Shown: one piece after another, positions 26,049-33,213 of the stretch
How positions within the stretch are numbered: position 1 is the stretch's first letter
Layout: every line of letters begins with the position of its first letter
Source of the DNA: Acidobacteriota bacterium
Lineage (GTDB): Bacteria > Acidobacteriota > Terriglobia > Acidiferrales > UBA7541
Direction: 5' to 3'
Length of the DNA stretch: 64,000 nucleotides
Assembly (NCBI GenBank): GCA_021832085.1
Contig: JAKBLM010000005.1
Location: 62,001-126,000, forward strand
Notes under the pieces: generated by a model
Told to the model about the DNA's origin: nothing
Databases searched by the model: none
Seen by the model: the letters and a program-made list of their open reading frames with translations, nothing else
Program-made: the position numbers and the translations under genes

Positions 26049-27212
26049 CTACCGGCGAAAGAGGCGAAGCGGGCGAAGCAGCGCGTAGGCAAAGCCGAGC
26101 GGCGCGGGCAAGTGTATAGCGTTCCAGTCGTCCGCGGCGGGGGTGGTTGCTAAGCGCGCCACGTAGCGCAGGCCCGGCCAGAAACCGTCGACCATCCGCA
26201 TCCGGTAGCGCAACTGCTCGCGCCGGCCGAGCGGAGCCGGTGCGAACAGGCGCGCGGCAAGCCAACGCGCTTCGGCTTGTGCGTGGGCATCGGCTTGCGC
26301 CGCGGCCAAGACGCTTTCCGGCACAGGCGCCTGCATGGTTTCATTTGCCAGGAGCAGAGCCACATTCGTCATGCGGCGGCAGGCCATGGCATCGGCACGC
26401 GCCAAGGCACTATCCCAGTCAAAACCTGGCACATCGATCAGATGGGCGATGTCGCAGATCCAGAGCAACTCCGCCCAGAAATCCTTTGCGCCATGTACGG
26501 CCAGCAGCGTCAGCGTATCTTCGCGGGAAAAAGTGAGCACGCGGCGGCCCAGCAGCGTGACCGGCCGGAGGGCACAGAGCAGCGGCTCAAGATCGGGCGG
26601 AGCGGGAAAGTGGCGCAGGGTGAGTTCGGTGTGCAACTCGACCTGGACGTCACTTTCTGCCGCAAGAAAAACGTACTCGCTGGGAATCGGCGCGCCAGAA
26701 GCGCCCAAGGCCGGATTTGCCGGCCGGTAGCCGATGGCTTCGAGCAGTCGCCAAGCGGCGGCCAAGTCGCGATGCGGCAGGATGAAATCGAGATCGACGA
26801 ACTGCCGCAGCGCCAGATTGCCATAAGCCAATTCGGCCAGCACCGGGCCTTTGTAAGGAACCAAGGTGATTTTTCCGGCTTCGGCACGCGCGACGATTTC
26901 GAGGAGTTTTGCGGCCAGGCGCAGGTTTTGTGCCGCGGTCGCCATCGCCTCGGTCCGAAAGGCCACAATTGTCTCGGCGGGCACGACCGTTCCGCCTAGT
27001 TCCTGAAGCACAGGATAGCAGAGACCCACAACGCGCTGCGCTCGTGCCGTCTCGAGCACGAGACGCCAATCGACCGTTTCGCCGAGCAGCGCAGCAATTG
27101 ACGCGCGCTGATCCGGGGATGGCGGGGCGGCGGAGCACGCGACGACCAGCCGATGCTCAGGCCGCAGATCGGCGCGTTGTGCGACGCGGAGACGTTGTGC
27201 AGCGCTTGGCAC
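26049..27212 (-). CDS. Nucleotidyltransferase-fold protein of the lasso-peptide operon (N)
   Basis: A 387-residue protein with the PF14907-like nucleotidyltransferase core: LVPYKGPVLAELAYGNLALR followed by FVDLDFILPHRD, corresponding to the KG...R..D.D metal/nucleotide site, and VQVELHTELTLRHFP and VHGAKDFWAELLWICDIAHL further on. In lasso clusters of the paeninodin and pseudomycoidin type, a kinase and such a nucleotidyltransferase follow the precursor and tailor the peptide; the same order is seen here. The start is uncertain: a GTG at 27212 is chosen, since the open frame to 27404 overlaps the kinase gene and has no family-like residues. Last gene of the operon. Confidence 0.88.
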   Translation of the reverse strand: MPSAAQRLRVAQRADLRPEHRLVVACSAAPPSPDQRASIAALLGETVDWRLVLETARAQRVVGLCYPVLQELGGTVVPAETIVAFRTEAMATAAQNLRLAAKLLEIVARAEAGKITLVPYKGPVLAELAYGNLALRQFVDLDFILPHRDLAAAWRLLEAIGYRPANPALGASGAPIPSEYVFLAAESDVQVELHTELTLRHFPAPPDLEPLLCALRPVTLLGRRVLTFSREDTLTLLAVHGAKDFWAELLWICDIAHLIDVPGFDWDSALARADAMACRRMTNVALLLANETMQAPVPESVLAAAQADAHAQAEARWLAARLFAPAPLGRREQLRYRMRMVDGFWPGLRYVARLATTPAADDWNAIHLPAPLGFAYALLRPLRLFRR

Positions 27213-27283
27213 GTTGACATTATGTGCTGGAAATAGGAAAGACGGCGAGAAATGCCAGGCACCAGAGCGTCCGGCTCTCGGTT

Positions 27284-28288
27284 TCAGTGCCCAGCAAACG
27301 CAGGGTTCCCGGCGCGCACGTTGTTCACCACGAGTTCGCAAAGGTGGCGCAGCTTTCGGAGATCGCTCGACGGCGTCAGCCTTTGCACCGGAGCCCTGCG
27401 GCACATTTCTCCTAGCAAACGGAATTCGTGGGCTTTTTGCTCCCCGTCGAGCACCAGACTCTCGAATCCATTGGCGAGAAGAAGCACCAATTGCTCAGCG
27501 TCGTTGACCGGTTCGATCCTGGGGGCCGCCGGGTCGGCGCTCCGCGGAGTAAGGAGGTAGATAGCGCCCAGCGGCGCCGGCCTATCACGGAACTTCCCGG
27601 AGAGCTCGCCCATCCGGACCAGGTATTTCTCTTCACTGGGATGAACGCGGGGAAAGCTTCGGGCGGAGCCGCCGTAAAGCAGTTCCGCGGAGTCTGGCCA
27701 CAGGCAAACTCGCGGGAAACTTGGAACCACAAGTAGCTCCCCCGATTCCTCTCGCTTCACGGCGGAGATGTCGTCGGCCAGCAGCGGGCATCCTTGCTCG
27801 GCGAACGCCGCTGCGGTGCTCGATTTCCCTGTCCCCGGATCTCCTGCGAACAGCACGGCCTTGCCATCAATCGCGACCGCACTGGCGTGAAGACAAACGT
27901 ATCCACGCAGGTGCAGCGCAAAGCCAAAAACCTGGCCGAGCAGGTAAGCACTGACATCGGCGAAGGGAACCGAGTCGTGCCACTTGGCCCAAATCGACCT
28001 GCCGTTACGCTCGATCGCGAACGAGAAACCGTAGCCGTAGCGAAAAAAATAGTACCCGGAGCCGGTTTCGCACCAAGTTTGAAGGACCGGTTGGCCTTGG
28101 GCGACGCGGGACTCGCTGATAAAAAAAGGTTTCGTATTTGCCAGACGTTCCGCGTCTATCCCGGGCGGAAGCTTCTGCAGGTAGATCGAGACGTCAGTTC
28201 GTTTTCCGCCCCCGGGGTGAGATTCCGATAATCCCACAACAGCCCGCTCTGACAGCACACTGAGCCCGTACAGACGATAGCGGAACAA
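27284..28288 (-). CDS. HPr-kinase-like lasso-peptide kinase (K)
   Basis: A 334-residue protein beginning YRLYGLSVLSE, the usual N-terminal pattern of kinases in lasso clusters. The kinase core shows LHASAVAIDGKAVLFAGDPG, the P-loop GDPGTGKSS (149-157) and PLLADDISAV, the acidic pair that in HprK coordinates magnesium and acts as base. It lacks the N-terminal HprK sensor domain, so it is not the PTS regulator. In paeninodin the homologous kinase phosphorylates the C-terminal Ser of the precursor; here the substrate would be the precursor encoded 9 bases upstream. Start TTG at 28288 lacks a strong Shine-Dalgarno, suggesting coupling to translation of the precursor. Confidence 0.9.
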   Translation of the reverse strand: MFRYRLYGLSVLSERAVVGLSESHPGGGKRTDVSIYLQKLPPGIDAERLANTKPFFISESRVAQGQPVLQTWCETGSGYYFFRYGYGFSFAIERNGRSIWAKWHDSVPFADVSAYLLGQVFGFALHLRGYVCLHASAVAIDGKAVLFAGDPGTGKSSTAAAFAEQGCPLLADDISAVKREESGELLVVPSFPRVCLWPDSAELLYGGSARSFPRVHPSEEKYLVRMGELSGKFRDRPAPLGAIYLLTPRSADPAAPRIEPVNDAEQLVLLLANGFESLVLDGEQKAHEFRLLGEMCRRAPVQRLTPSSDLRKLRHLCELVVNNVRAGNPAFAGH

Positions 28289-28297
28289 GGGAAGGGG

Positions 28298-28468
28298 CTA
28301 CCCGTTGCCGGTTTTAGAGGTCGAATGGTGGCCAGCGCTTGTGGAGCTCGGCTGAACGTCATAGGAGCCTTTGCCGCTGGTCCGCGTGATGACTCCCACA
28401 TCGCCGTAAACCCGGAGCTCGGGAGATCGATACTTTTTTTTGGGCGAGCCTTGTGGGGCAAGCTTCAT
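28298..28468 (-). CDS. Lasso-peptide precursor (A), 56 residues
   Basis: A short gene read directly from the minus strand. The leader (residues 1-29) contains YRSPELRVYGDVGVIT at 13-28, an exact match to the lasso leader pattern YxxPxLxxxGxxxxxT that B1 proteins bind and whose Thr is the penultimate leader residue. Cleavage after Arg29 gives a core beginning TSGKGSYD (30-37) with a tail VQPSSTSAGHHSTSKTGNG (38-56). Asp37 is the only acidic core residue, so it must be the ring acceptor: an eight-residue ring with Thr30. An AGGAGGA Shine-Dalgarno lies 6 bases before the ATG and overlaps the cyclase stop. An in-frame run of eight A codes the KKK of the leader. Confidence 0.9.
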   Translation of the reverse strand: MKLAPQGSPKKKYRSPELRVYGDVGVITRTSGKGSYDVQPSSTSAGHHSTSKTGNG

Positions 28469-28478
28469 TGTCTTCCTC

Positions 28479-30326
28479 CTAGGCTGTTTTATAGTCGATA
28501 TGGCCGACCGCCTGCAACCAGAAGCTCAGGCAAACTGGCCGTAGATGTGTCCTGGCGGCCATGGACGTCGTGGCCGCCGAAATCTGGGGAACCATGTCCC
28601 AACGAACAAACCGCTCGAGCTCTGCCGTGGGCCGGAAGTCATCGAGCGATGGCGGTGGCCCGTCTTTCCAGTGTGCCATCTGCGGGTCGGCGGGCATGGG
28701 CGCTTTCGGGCGGAAGCGGATCTCGTCCGGCAGCAGCCCCTGCATGCTTTTCCGCAGCAGCGTTTTTTCCGAGCACCACGGCCAAGCCGGCAGACTTAAC
28801 ATAAATCCGACCAAACGGATGTCGAAAAAGGGATGCCGCACGTCTTGAAGCGCGCGATTCCATCCCCAGTCGAAGCCCTCGAACATTCGTGACCAGAAGG
28901 TTCGCATGAGTAGACGGTGAGCCTCGGGGCGAACGGCCTCCTGAGGTACGGCCGGGGCTTCTCCCTCCAGAAAGCGGTCCCGGAGCGCGAGACGCCGCTC
29001 GAGGTCAGGATTCAGCCATTCAGGATAGATGTCCGGCACGTGCCGGCCCTCGCGGTTTTTCCACCACGCGAGCGCGTAACCAGCTCTCAGGCGTTGCCAG
29101 CGCCGAGCCTCGGTCAGGTGCCGGAAGCCGTCCACGGCCAAGCGACCAAAGCGACCCCGCTGGAGCAACTGACGACAGTATCGCCAGGAGAGAGCGACAA
29201 ACACAGCATCGCCGCCCTGTCCGGTAAGGGCCACACGGGCACTCGAAGCGGCTGAGCTCACAAACGAGCGAGACCCAATCATCAAGATGTTTGTGGTCGG
29301 CTCAGGCGTCTGGACGCCGGGCTGGTCCCACCCCTCGAACGGACGGTACTGATCGAATGCAAAGGGATAGATGGGGATATCTAGGAAGCTTGCCACTATC
29401 CGCGCGTATTCGGTCTCGGGGAAAGGGAATAGTTGATGGTACGCAAGCGTATGGGCGGTGAGCTTATAGCTCCGGCCGCGGGTCTCCAGCAGCCGCTTCG
29501 CCAGTGCAGCAACCGAGGAGGAATCCAGGCCCCCACTTATCAGAATAGCCGCCTTGTTCGTCCTCAGCCGGTCCCCCACCGCTTTTGCGAGCAGGTGCAA
29601 AAAGTGCTCTTCATAGTCGCGCTGGCGGGAAAAACGAGGTGGCTGGTCAGCCGGAAGGCTCCAGTAGAGGCGGGTCAGCAGCTGCCCTCTCCGTGTCACC
29701 AGCACGCAGGCAGGTGGCAGTCGGCGGATGGCTTCGAAGGCTGTTCGATCAAAGTCTCTGCCGACCTCGAACAGCAGGAAGTCCGCGATGAACAACTCGT
29801 CAAGCTCGTCGGAGACATCTTCATGTTCGCGAATGCAGTCCAGGGTGTTACTGAAGATGACGCAATCCCTGACATGGGCGTAGAAAAAGGGCTTCACGCC
29901 GAAATGGTCGCGGGCGCAGAAGAGCTTTTGCTCGCGCGCGTCCCAGATGGCGAAGGCGAAATCTCCGAGCAGATGCTCGACGCAGCCCTCGCCCCAAACG
30001 GCATAGGCATGCAGGATCAACTCGGCGTCGGGGCGTTGCTTCGAGCAGGCGCGCCCGCGCGCGGTGAGGTCGCGGATCAGGTCGTCGCGGGCGTCGATGC
30101 GAGCGTCGGCAACGATCCACACCTCGCCATCGAGGCTCGTCGGTTGCCGCTCACCACGGGACTCCTCGGTGGTGGCAAAGAGCGTATGTACCAGGACCAC
30201 ATTACCATCGACCCACCGGCCCGTGTTGTCCGGGCCGCGGGAACGGAGGAACTCTTCGAACCGCTCAACCAAGACCGGGTCGACCGGCGCGCCATCGAGA
30301 TTCACGATGCCGGCAATCCCGCTCAT
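28479..30326 (-). CDS. Lasso cyclase, asparagine-synthetase-like (C)
   Basis: A 615-residue ATP-dependent enzyme that activates the ring Asp/Glu side chain as an acyl-adenylate and closes the macrolactam. The N-terminal class II amidotransferase fold is recognisable (RSRGPDNTGRWVDG, GDFAFAIWDAREQKLFCARD, FGVKPFFYA), but residue 2 is Ser (MSGIAGIV) instead of the catalytic Cys, so it cannot hydrolyse glutamine. The synthetase half has the PP-loop ILISGGLDSSSVAALAKRLL (SGGLDSS at 264-270) and LTGQGGDAVF. This argues for a lasso C protein rather than AsnB. Its ATG overlaps the B2 stop (ATGA) and its TAG stop sits inside the precursor's Shine-Dalgarno. Confidence 0.95.
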   Translation of the reverse strand: MSGIAGIVNLDGAPVDPVLVERFEEFLRSRGPDNTGRWVDGNVVLVHTLFATTEESRGERQPTSLDGEVWIVADARIDARDDLIRDLTARGRACSKQRPDAELILHAYAVWGEGCVEHLLGDFAFAIWDAREQKLFCARDHFGVKPFFYAHVRDCVIFSNTLDCIREHEDVSDELDELFIADFLLFEVGRDFDRTAFEAIRRLPPACVLVTRRGQLLTRLYWSLPADQPPRFSRQRDYEEHFLHLLAKAVGDRLRTNKAAILISGGLDSSSVAALAKRLLETRGRSYKLTAHTLAYHQLFPFPETEYARIVASFLDIPIYPFAFDQYRPFEGWDQPGVQTPEPTTNILMIGSRSFVSSAASSARVALTGQGGDAVFVALSWRYCRQLLQRGRFGRLAVDGFRHLTEARRWQRLRAGYALAWWKNREGRHVPDIYPEWLNPDLERRLALRDRFLEGEAPAVPQEAVRPEAHRLLMRTFWSRMFEGFDWGWNRALQDVRHPFFDIRLVGFMLSLPAWPWCSEKTLLRKSMQGLLPDEIRFRPKAPMPADPQMAHWKDGPPPSLDDFRPTAELERFVRWDMVPQISAATTSMAARTHLRPVCLSFWLQAVGHIDYKTA

Positions 30327-30814
30327 TGCCAGTTCCCTCGCGCCAACGCGAAATTGCGATCGAATGCGGCAAAGCGATCGGATACGTCCGACCCGTCGTT
30401 GAGAACCGTCCCGCGGGATTCAACCCAGGCATGCGCCTCGAATCCGTTTTCTCCCTTACGAACGCCGATGCGCAACTGCGCCGGAATTCCCTGCCGTTCC
30501 AGCAGACGCATGAGTACGAGCGAATGAGCCAGGCAGGTGCCACCAGCGTACCCTGCGGCAACGGCCACCAAGCGAGCGGTGCGGCGAGTACGGTAGGCGA
30601 GGTTTGCATCCGAAAGCGAGGCCACGATGGAAAGGTCACTGGCTGAAGCCCGTACCACGGTGTGCGCGCCATGACAGCGGTCGAGAAGTGCCAGCACGCG
30701 GCGAAAACCGAGCGTGTGCAAACCCACGCGCACTGCTGGCAACAAGACCAGCGCGGCGAGCAGTACCGACTGCTCTGGCTCGGGAAGCTGCCGGAACTTT
30801 CGCCAGTTATTCAT
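30323..30814 (-). CDS. Lasso leader peptidase, transglutaminase-like (B2)
   Basis: A 163-residue cysteine protease that removes the leader peptide. The catalytic triad of the transglutaminase-like lasso B2 family is visible: Cys94 in GGTCLAHSLVLMRLLERQGI, His128 in FEAHAWVE and Asp140 in VLNDGSD. The ATG at 30814 is chosen because it overlaps the B1 stop by eight bases (ATGAATAA) and gives a family-like N-terminus; the longer frame to 30892 repeats out-of-frame B1 sequence. It should work as a complex with the separate B1 protein, as in other clusters with split B proteins. Confidence 0.94.
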   Translation of the reverse strand: MNNWRKFRQLPEPEQSVLLAALVLLPAVRVGLHTLGFRRVLALLDRCHGAHTVVRASASDLSIVASLSDANLAYRTRRTARLVAVAAGYAGGTCLAHSLVLMRLLERQGIPAQLRIGVRKGENGFEAHAWVESRGTVLNDGSDVSDRFAAFDRNFALARGNWQ

Positions 30815-31091
30815 TCTTGATTTCGAGCAGGCCGCTCTCCACCAGCTTGCCGACCAGAGTCTCCATATCTTGCCGCAAGCGTCCGGCATCAACTTCGTAA
30901 CAGGAGAGCAATTCCTGATAGGCCGCCTCGACGTTGTCGGCTTTCGCCAGCGTTTCCCACATCCGCGTACCTACAGAATCCAGGCCGAAATAGCGCTCGG
31001 TTTTCAGATCGAGCAACACCGATTCCTCGCCAACCTGCTGCAGGAGCACGTGCGGTGGCACAACTACACGCGCGTGGAACGAAATAGGCAA
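30807..31091 (-). CDS. Lasso leader-binding protein, PqqD-like RRE (B1)
   Basis: A 94-residue PqqD-family RiPP recognition element. It shows the three-strand plus helical pattern RVVVPPHVLLQQVGEESVLLDLKTERYFGLDSVGTRMWE in segments (8-46), ending with a winged helix region DMETLVGKLVESGLLEI. Such B1 proteins grip the YxxP leader motif and deliver the precursor to B2 and C. The start is taken as TTG at 31091, six bases behind GGAGAG; a TTG at 31157 is in frame but lies inside the predicted -10 element. First gene of the operon. Confidence 0.92.
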   Translation of the reverse strand: MPISFHARVVVPPHVLLQQVGEESVLLDLKTERYFGLDSVGTRMWETLAKADNVEAAYQELLSCYEVDAGRLRQDMETLVGKLVESGLLEIKNE

Positions 31092-31147
31092 ACTACACTC
31101 TCCACACTCGACAAAACGCGACGTGTCAATGAATCCCGACCCGGGCG

Positions 31148-31156
31148 ATTGTAGCA
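31148..31156 (-). promoter_or_regulatory. Extended -10 promoter of the lasso operon
   Basis: On the minus strand TGCTACAAT (31156-31148) combines the extended TGn element with a -10 hexamer TACAAT matching five of six consensus bases. The region 17 bases further upstream is AT-rich (TATTTT) but has no -35 match, as is common for extended -10 promoters. Transcription near 31141 would leave a leader of about 50 bases before the B1 TTG. No operator repeat is evident between this and the divergent transporter. Confidence 0.55.
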
Positions 31157-31347
31157 AAACGAGACTGAGGAAAATAGAGGACGTGCTTGTTTGACTAGTA
31201 CCGGAAGTACCAAAACGCCATGGCCCCGCTGGCCCAGAAAGCAGCGTCTCCCACGAGCCGGGAATCGGACCGCTCTAGCGAGCCGGGTTGGCCCAACTGG
31301 ATTTTTCACAGCTCTTTCGCTATAACGGCAGGGCACAAGGGCAGCCT

Positions 31348-32148
31348 GTGGAAGCGATTCTGGTCGAAAAGCTCACCAAGCAGTTTCCTCCGGCGTATTC
31401 GGGCTGGCGCACGCTGCTACAGGTGGTGGCGCCGGCGACGGTGCGGGCGCTTAGCGGCGTCTCGTTCGAGGTGGGTGAAGGCAAGGTGTTGGCGCTGGTG
31501 GGGGAAAACGGAGCGGGAAAATCGACGCTGCTGCGGATTCTCTCGACGCTGTTGGTGCCGACGACGGGGCGGGCAGTGGTGGCGGGCTTCGATGTGGAAC
31601 GCGAGGCCGCTTCGGTGCGGCGCCGCATCGGGTACCACAGCGGAGCGGATTTCGGTTTCTACGGGCGGCTCACCGGCCGGGAGAACCTGGAATTCTTTGG
31701 ATCGTTGAGCGGGCTCTCGCGGCGGGAGACAAACGACCGAATCGCCGAGATGAAAGAGCCCTTGGGACTCGGCCCGGCACTCGACCGGCAGGCGCGAGGA
31801 CTGTCTTCGGGCACGACGAATCGGCTCGGGCTGGCGCGAGCCATTCTTCATCGGCCGCCGGTGCTGATGCTGGACGAACCGACACGGAGTCTCGATCCTG
31901 TGGCCTCGGCCGAATTCCGCGGCGTACTGAAAGAGTTGGTGCGGCGCGACGGCACCACGGTCCTCTTTGCCTCTCATATTCTGAGCGAAGTGGAGGAACT
32001 GGCCGACCAAGTGGCGCTGATCAGCGGCGGTTCGCTGCTGGCCTTCGACAAGCCGCAAGGTTTGCTGGCGAAGACTGGCGCCGGATCGGTGCAGCAGGCG
32101 ATTGAAACGCTGCTCACGCGTGCCGCCGCTGCGGGAACGCGGCAATGA
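31348..32148 (+). CDS. ABC transporter ATP-binding protein (ABC-2 type)
   Basis: A 266-residue cytoplasmic ATPase: Walker A LVGENGAGKSTLLRIL, Q-loop region YHSGADFGFYGRLTGREN, signature LSSGTTNRLGLARAILH, Walker B VLMLDEPTRSLDP and the switch ILFASH-like segment VLFASHILSEVEELAD. It resembles DrrA-type drug or antibiotic exporter ATPases. A GTG at 31348 is preferred; a TTG at 31288 is open upstream. The ORF overlaps the permease gene by four bases. Divergence from the lasso operon across a 256-base gap makes it a candidate for peptide export or self-protection, but a general efflux role is equally possible. Confidence 0.93.
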   Translation: MEAILVEKLTKQFPPAYSGWRTLLQVVAPATVRALSGVSFEVGEGKVLALVGENGAGKSTLLRILSTLLVPTTGRAVVAGFDVEREAASVRRRIGYHSGADFGFYGRLTGRENLEFFGSLSGLSRRETNDRIAEMKEPLGLGPALDRQARGLSSGTTNRLGLARAILHRPPVLMLDEPTRSLDPVASAEFRGVLKELVRRDGTTVLFASHILSEVEELADQVALISGGSLLAFDKPQGLLAKTGAGSVQQAIETLLTRAAAAGTRQ

Positions 32149-32981
32149 AGGGGCGGCCGAAGCAATGGGTGAAGATCCTGCGGCAGATGGCGCAACTGTT
32201 TCGCCGCGACTTGCTGACCGCGCGCACCTATCGGATCGCGTTTCTTCTCAACATCGTCAATGCCCTGTTCGGCGCGGCTTCCTTCTACTTCCTCTCCAAT
32301 TTCGTGGCGAGTGACAAGCTGTCGAAAAGTCTGCCCGCCGGCACCAGCTACTTCGGATTTGCGCTGACCGGGCTGGCTTTTTTTGAGTATCTTGGCGCGG
32401 GGCTCAACGCTTTCGACACCAGCATCGAAGACGCCCGGCGCTACCACACGCTGGAAGCTTTGCTCGTCACCGAGGTGTCGCTGCCGGTGATTCTGGCCGG
32501 CTCGGCAATCTATCCGTTCGTGCTCACCGCGTTGAGCACCGCGATCTATCTGATCTGGGGCGTGATCCTGTTCCATCTCCCGCTCGGCTCTGCCGATTGG
32601 CCGGGAGCGTTTTTGATTCTGCTGTTTTCGATCTTGTCGTTTGCCGGGTTGGGGATCATCTCGGCAAGCTACCAGATGCTCTTCAAGCGCGGGAATCCGG
32701 CGAAGTGGATCTTCTTGGGGGCTTCGGCGCTGCTCGGCGGGATGATGTATCCGGTGAGGATTCTGCCGGCACCGCTGCGGTTTCTCGCGCGGCTGATTCC
32801 GATCACCTATTCGCTCGAAGGAGTACGCAAGGCGCTGCTCGGCGGAGTGGGCATCGGCCGGCTATGGCCGCAGATCACCGCACTGGCGATTTTTGCCGTG
32901 ATTCTGCTGCCGCTGTCGTTCGTGGTGTTTGCCTGGGCGCTGCGACGCACCAAGATCAACGGCACGCTCACCCATTTTTAA
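32145..32981 (+). CDS. ABC-2 type transporter permease
   Basis: A 278-residue permease with six hydrophobic segments (about 25-50, 65-85, 110-140, 150-180, 185-205, 245-268) arranged like ABC2_membrane proteins of the drug or polysaccharide exporter group. The ABC-2 signature region is LGIISASYQMLFKRGNPAKW followed by LLGGMMYPVRILPAPLRFLA, and the last helix leads to a short basic tail. It overlaps the ATPase gene (ATGA), so the two form one transporter. Substrate unknown; the neighbouring lasso peptide is the contextual guess. Confidence 0.92.
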   Translation: MKGRPKQWVKILRQMAQLFRRDLLTARTYRIAFLLNIVNALFGAASFYFLSNFVASDKLSKSLPAGTSYFGFALTGLAFFEYLGAGLNAFDTSIEDARRYHTLEALLVTEVSLPVILAGSAIYPFVLTALSTAIYLIWGVILFHLPLGSADWPGAFLILLFSILSFAGLGIISASYQMLFKRGNPAKWIFLGASALLGGMMYPVRILPAPLRFLARLIPITYSLEGVRKALLGGVGIGRLWPQITALAIFAVILLPLSFVVFAWALRRTKINGTLTHF

Positions 32982-33138
32982 TTCCCTTCGGATGGCCAGG
33001 GCCCAGCGGCAGAGACAGTCGAGGAAGGCCGGCGGCTGGAACGATCCACGAGCTGGCACTGCGAAAAGCGGGCGCGGTTTGGGAAGAGGAAATGGGCGGG
33101 GATGGGCACTGGCGAAGGAATCGTGCAGCGATCGGCCG

Positions 33139-33172
33139 GGCAGGCCCGCCGGAATCTCCCGGCGAGCCTGCC
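33139..33172. terminator. Strong GC hairpin between convergent genes, possible terminator
   Basis: GGCAGGC (33139-33145) pairs with GCCTGCC (33166-33172), and inside it CGCCGG (33147-33152) pairs with CCGGCG (33159-33164) around the loop AATCTC, with one C/A internal mismatch: 13 base pairs in total. It lies 42 bases beyond the stop of the minus-strand TPR gene and 157 bases beyond the permease stop on the plus strand. There is no T-tract, so termination is inferred from position only. Confidence 0.45.
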
Positions 33173-33213
33173 GAACCTGCTCCGGCCGATGAGAAGCGCA
33201 GCTTGCGCGTCGT

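Noticed and set aside
27284..28288. HPr kinase/phosphorylase of carbon catabolite control
   Set aside because: The N-terminal regulatory domain is absent, no ptsH-like gene is nearby, and the gene lies in a lasso operon directly after the precursor.
28429..28442. A8 tract in the precursor as a programmed frameshift or sequencing error
   Set aside because: The frame as read gives the full leader motif and core; a shift would destroy both, so the tract is taken as ordinary Lys codons.
28298..28468. Gly32 as core residue 1 of the lasso peptide
   Set aside because: It would place the only acidic residue (Asp37) at core position 6, giving a six-residue ring outside the known 7-9 range, and would leave the conserved leader Thr28 at position -4 instead of -2.
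28479..30326. Housekeeping asparagine synthetase (AsnB)
   Set aside because: The N-terminal catalytic Cys is Ser and the gene is translationally coupled to a lasso B2 peptidase and precursor.
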